Positions 63,468 to 64,000 of a stretch of DNA of 64,000 nt are shown piece after piece. Each line of letters opens with the position of its first letter. Within the stretch, counting starts at the first letter, position 1. Location: positions 930,001 through 994,000 of the forward strand of contig NZ_CP183834.1 of assembly GCF_049675895.1 (NCBI RefSeq). Reading direction: 5' to 3'. The notes under the pieces are model-generated. The model was not told where the DNA came from. It worked only from the letters and a program-made list of their open reading frames with translations, and made no database searches. The position numbers and the translations under genes were made by a program. The stretch comes from Ampullimonas aquatilis. Lineage in GTDB: Bacteria; Pseudomonadota; Gammaproteobacteria; Burkholderiales; Burkholderiaceae_D.

Positions 63468-63745
63468 ATGGCGACTCCCAAAAAAACCGAGTAGGGCACC
63501 TGGCGAATCCCGATTGAGGTGTGCGGTGTGCGTGATAGTATAACCACACCCACCAAGCGCGAGGCCGAGCGCTGGGCCGCCGAGCGGGCCATGGTGCTGC
63601 GTACCAATGCGGCCACTGGCTTGCAGGGTGCAAAAAAACCTTGGGTGATGCTTTGCGGCGTTATGCGGATGAGGTATCGCCGCAGCGTCGTGGGGAGCGC
63701 TGGGAGCGAATCAGGCTGGATGCGTTGACCAAACAGTTACCCACC
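63468..63745 (+). pseudogene. Decayed tyrosine recombinase (integrase) N-terminus
   Basis: From ATG 63468: MATPKKTE, a TAG stop, then GTWRIPIEVCGVRDSITTPTKREAERWAAERA, and after a +1 shift in a run of A (63632-63638) KTLGDALRRYADEVSPQRRGERWERIRLDAL. This is the usual N-terminal SAM-like region of phage-type tyrosine integrases. The stop, the frameshift and loss of the catalytic half make it non-functional. It lies directly after tRNA-Leu, a standard integration point. Confidence 0.75.
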
Positions 63746-64000
63746 TCACCACAAGTAGTCCCAGAAGCTTGCTCCAAGAGCTTAGCGATAGCCCTAGGAG
63801 CTTTACCAGAAGCACGATAGAACTCCCCTTCAGCTTAATTATTCCACCAGAGCTTGCTTAGGGCAACTTACAGCCTCGCTATGGGTTCAGATGATGTGCG
63901 CCTACTAAAAAGGCATAAGTCTGATGGCGGCATACTGACCACTGATATACCCTGGCACCACAAAGGAGTGACTCAAGGAGGGCAATGTTCTCTTCCCAAA
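63746..64000. other. Unrecognised sequence at right edge
   Basis: Downstream of the integrase remnant the sequence changes character. A plus-strand frame starts at ATG 63881 (MGSDDVRLLKRHKSDGG) and is open to the window end (40 codons); the opposite strand also has an open stretch (EFYRASGKAPRAIAKLLEQ) up to about 63680. Neither has a ribosome site I trust and neither family is recognised. Confidence 0.3.

Overview
The window looks like chromosome of a betaproteobacterium, most likely order Burkholderiales. I infer this from gene content and order: minD-minE, trpS-dapA-bamC-MBL hydrolase, roxA-FKBP-mutS, a PEP-CTERM protein, and a hydrogenase locus laid out like the megaplasmid cluster of Cupriavidus necator. 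Base composition looks close to 50% GC, which would fit an Oxalobacteraceae-type genome better than Cupriavidus itself; this is an impression, not a calculation. No rRNA, CRISPR array or intact insertion sequence is visible.

Left part (1-21.2 kb): mostly housekeeping. It holds the 3' end of minD and minE, a large lipoprotein with a complete copper-radical-oxidase active site, an aldo/keto reductase (Tas), a PRC-barrel protein, a PHP-domain exonuclease with YciO, a site-2-type protease, trpS, dapA, bamC, an MBL-fold hydrolase, an alanine-rich lipoprotein, the ribosomal oxygenase roxA, an SlyD-type FKBP, a ParE-like toxin/antitoxin pair, a phosphoesterase and mutS.

Middle part (21.2-42 kb): a more accessory stretch. 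A broken Fic-family fragment precedes a TetR regulator and a membrane protein that share the same inverted-repeat operator. Then come an HD-domain protein, a tiny Gly/Trp-rich protein with its own terminator, an ATP-grasp enzyme, an FAH-family hydrolase, rhlE, a MerR regulator facing a textbook MerR-type promoter, an RhtB exporter, a HAF-repeat PEP-CTERM protein, an LLM flavoprotein, an AAA ATPase overlapping a GST gene, a truncated haemoglobin, a second GST, dps, gluQ, and a LysR-controlled pirin/OsmC/WrbA module. Several intergenic repeats lie here, including a composite motif seen at about five sites across the window.

Right part (42-63.2 kb): a 20-kb hydrogen-oxidation locus. A divergent nickel permease faces an operon for an O2-tolerant membrane-bound [NiFe] hydrogenase (hupSLC, with the six-cysteine proximal cluster), its maturation genes (hupDFGHIJK, hypABFCDE), and then the H2-sensing regulatory hydrogenase with its kinase and NtrC-type activator (hoxABCJ). 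HoxBC should sense H2, signal through HoxJ to HoxA, and HoxA with sigma-54 should drive hupSLC; a candidate -24/-12 promoter lies upstream of hupS. Odd points are a HigA-like DNA-binding protein encoded between hupC and hupD, a HypB with a 47-residue His-rich insert inside its GTPase domain, and a HypF reduced to its C-terminal carbamoyltransferase half.

Right edge (63.2-64 kb): a tRNA-Leu(UAA) gene followed by a decayed tyrosine integrase start, which marks an old integration site; the last ~250 bases are not recognised.
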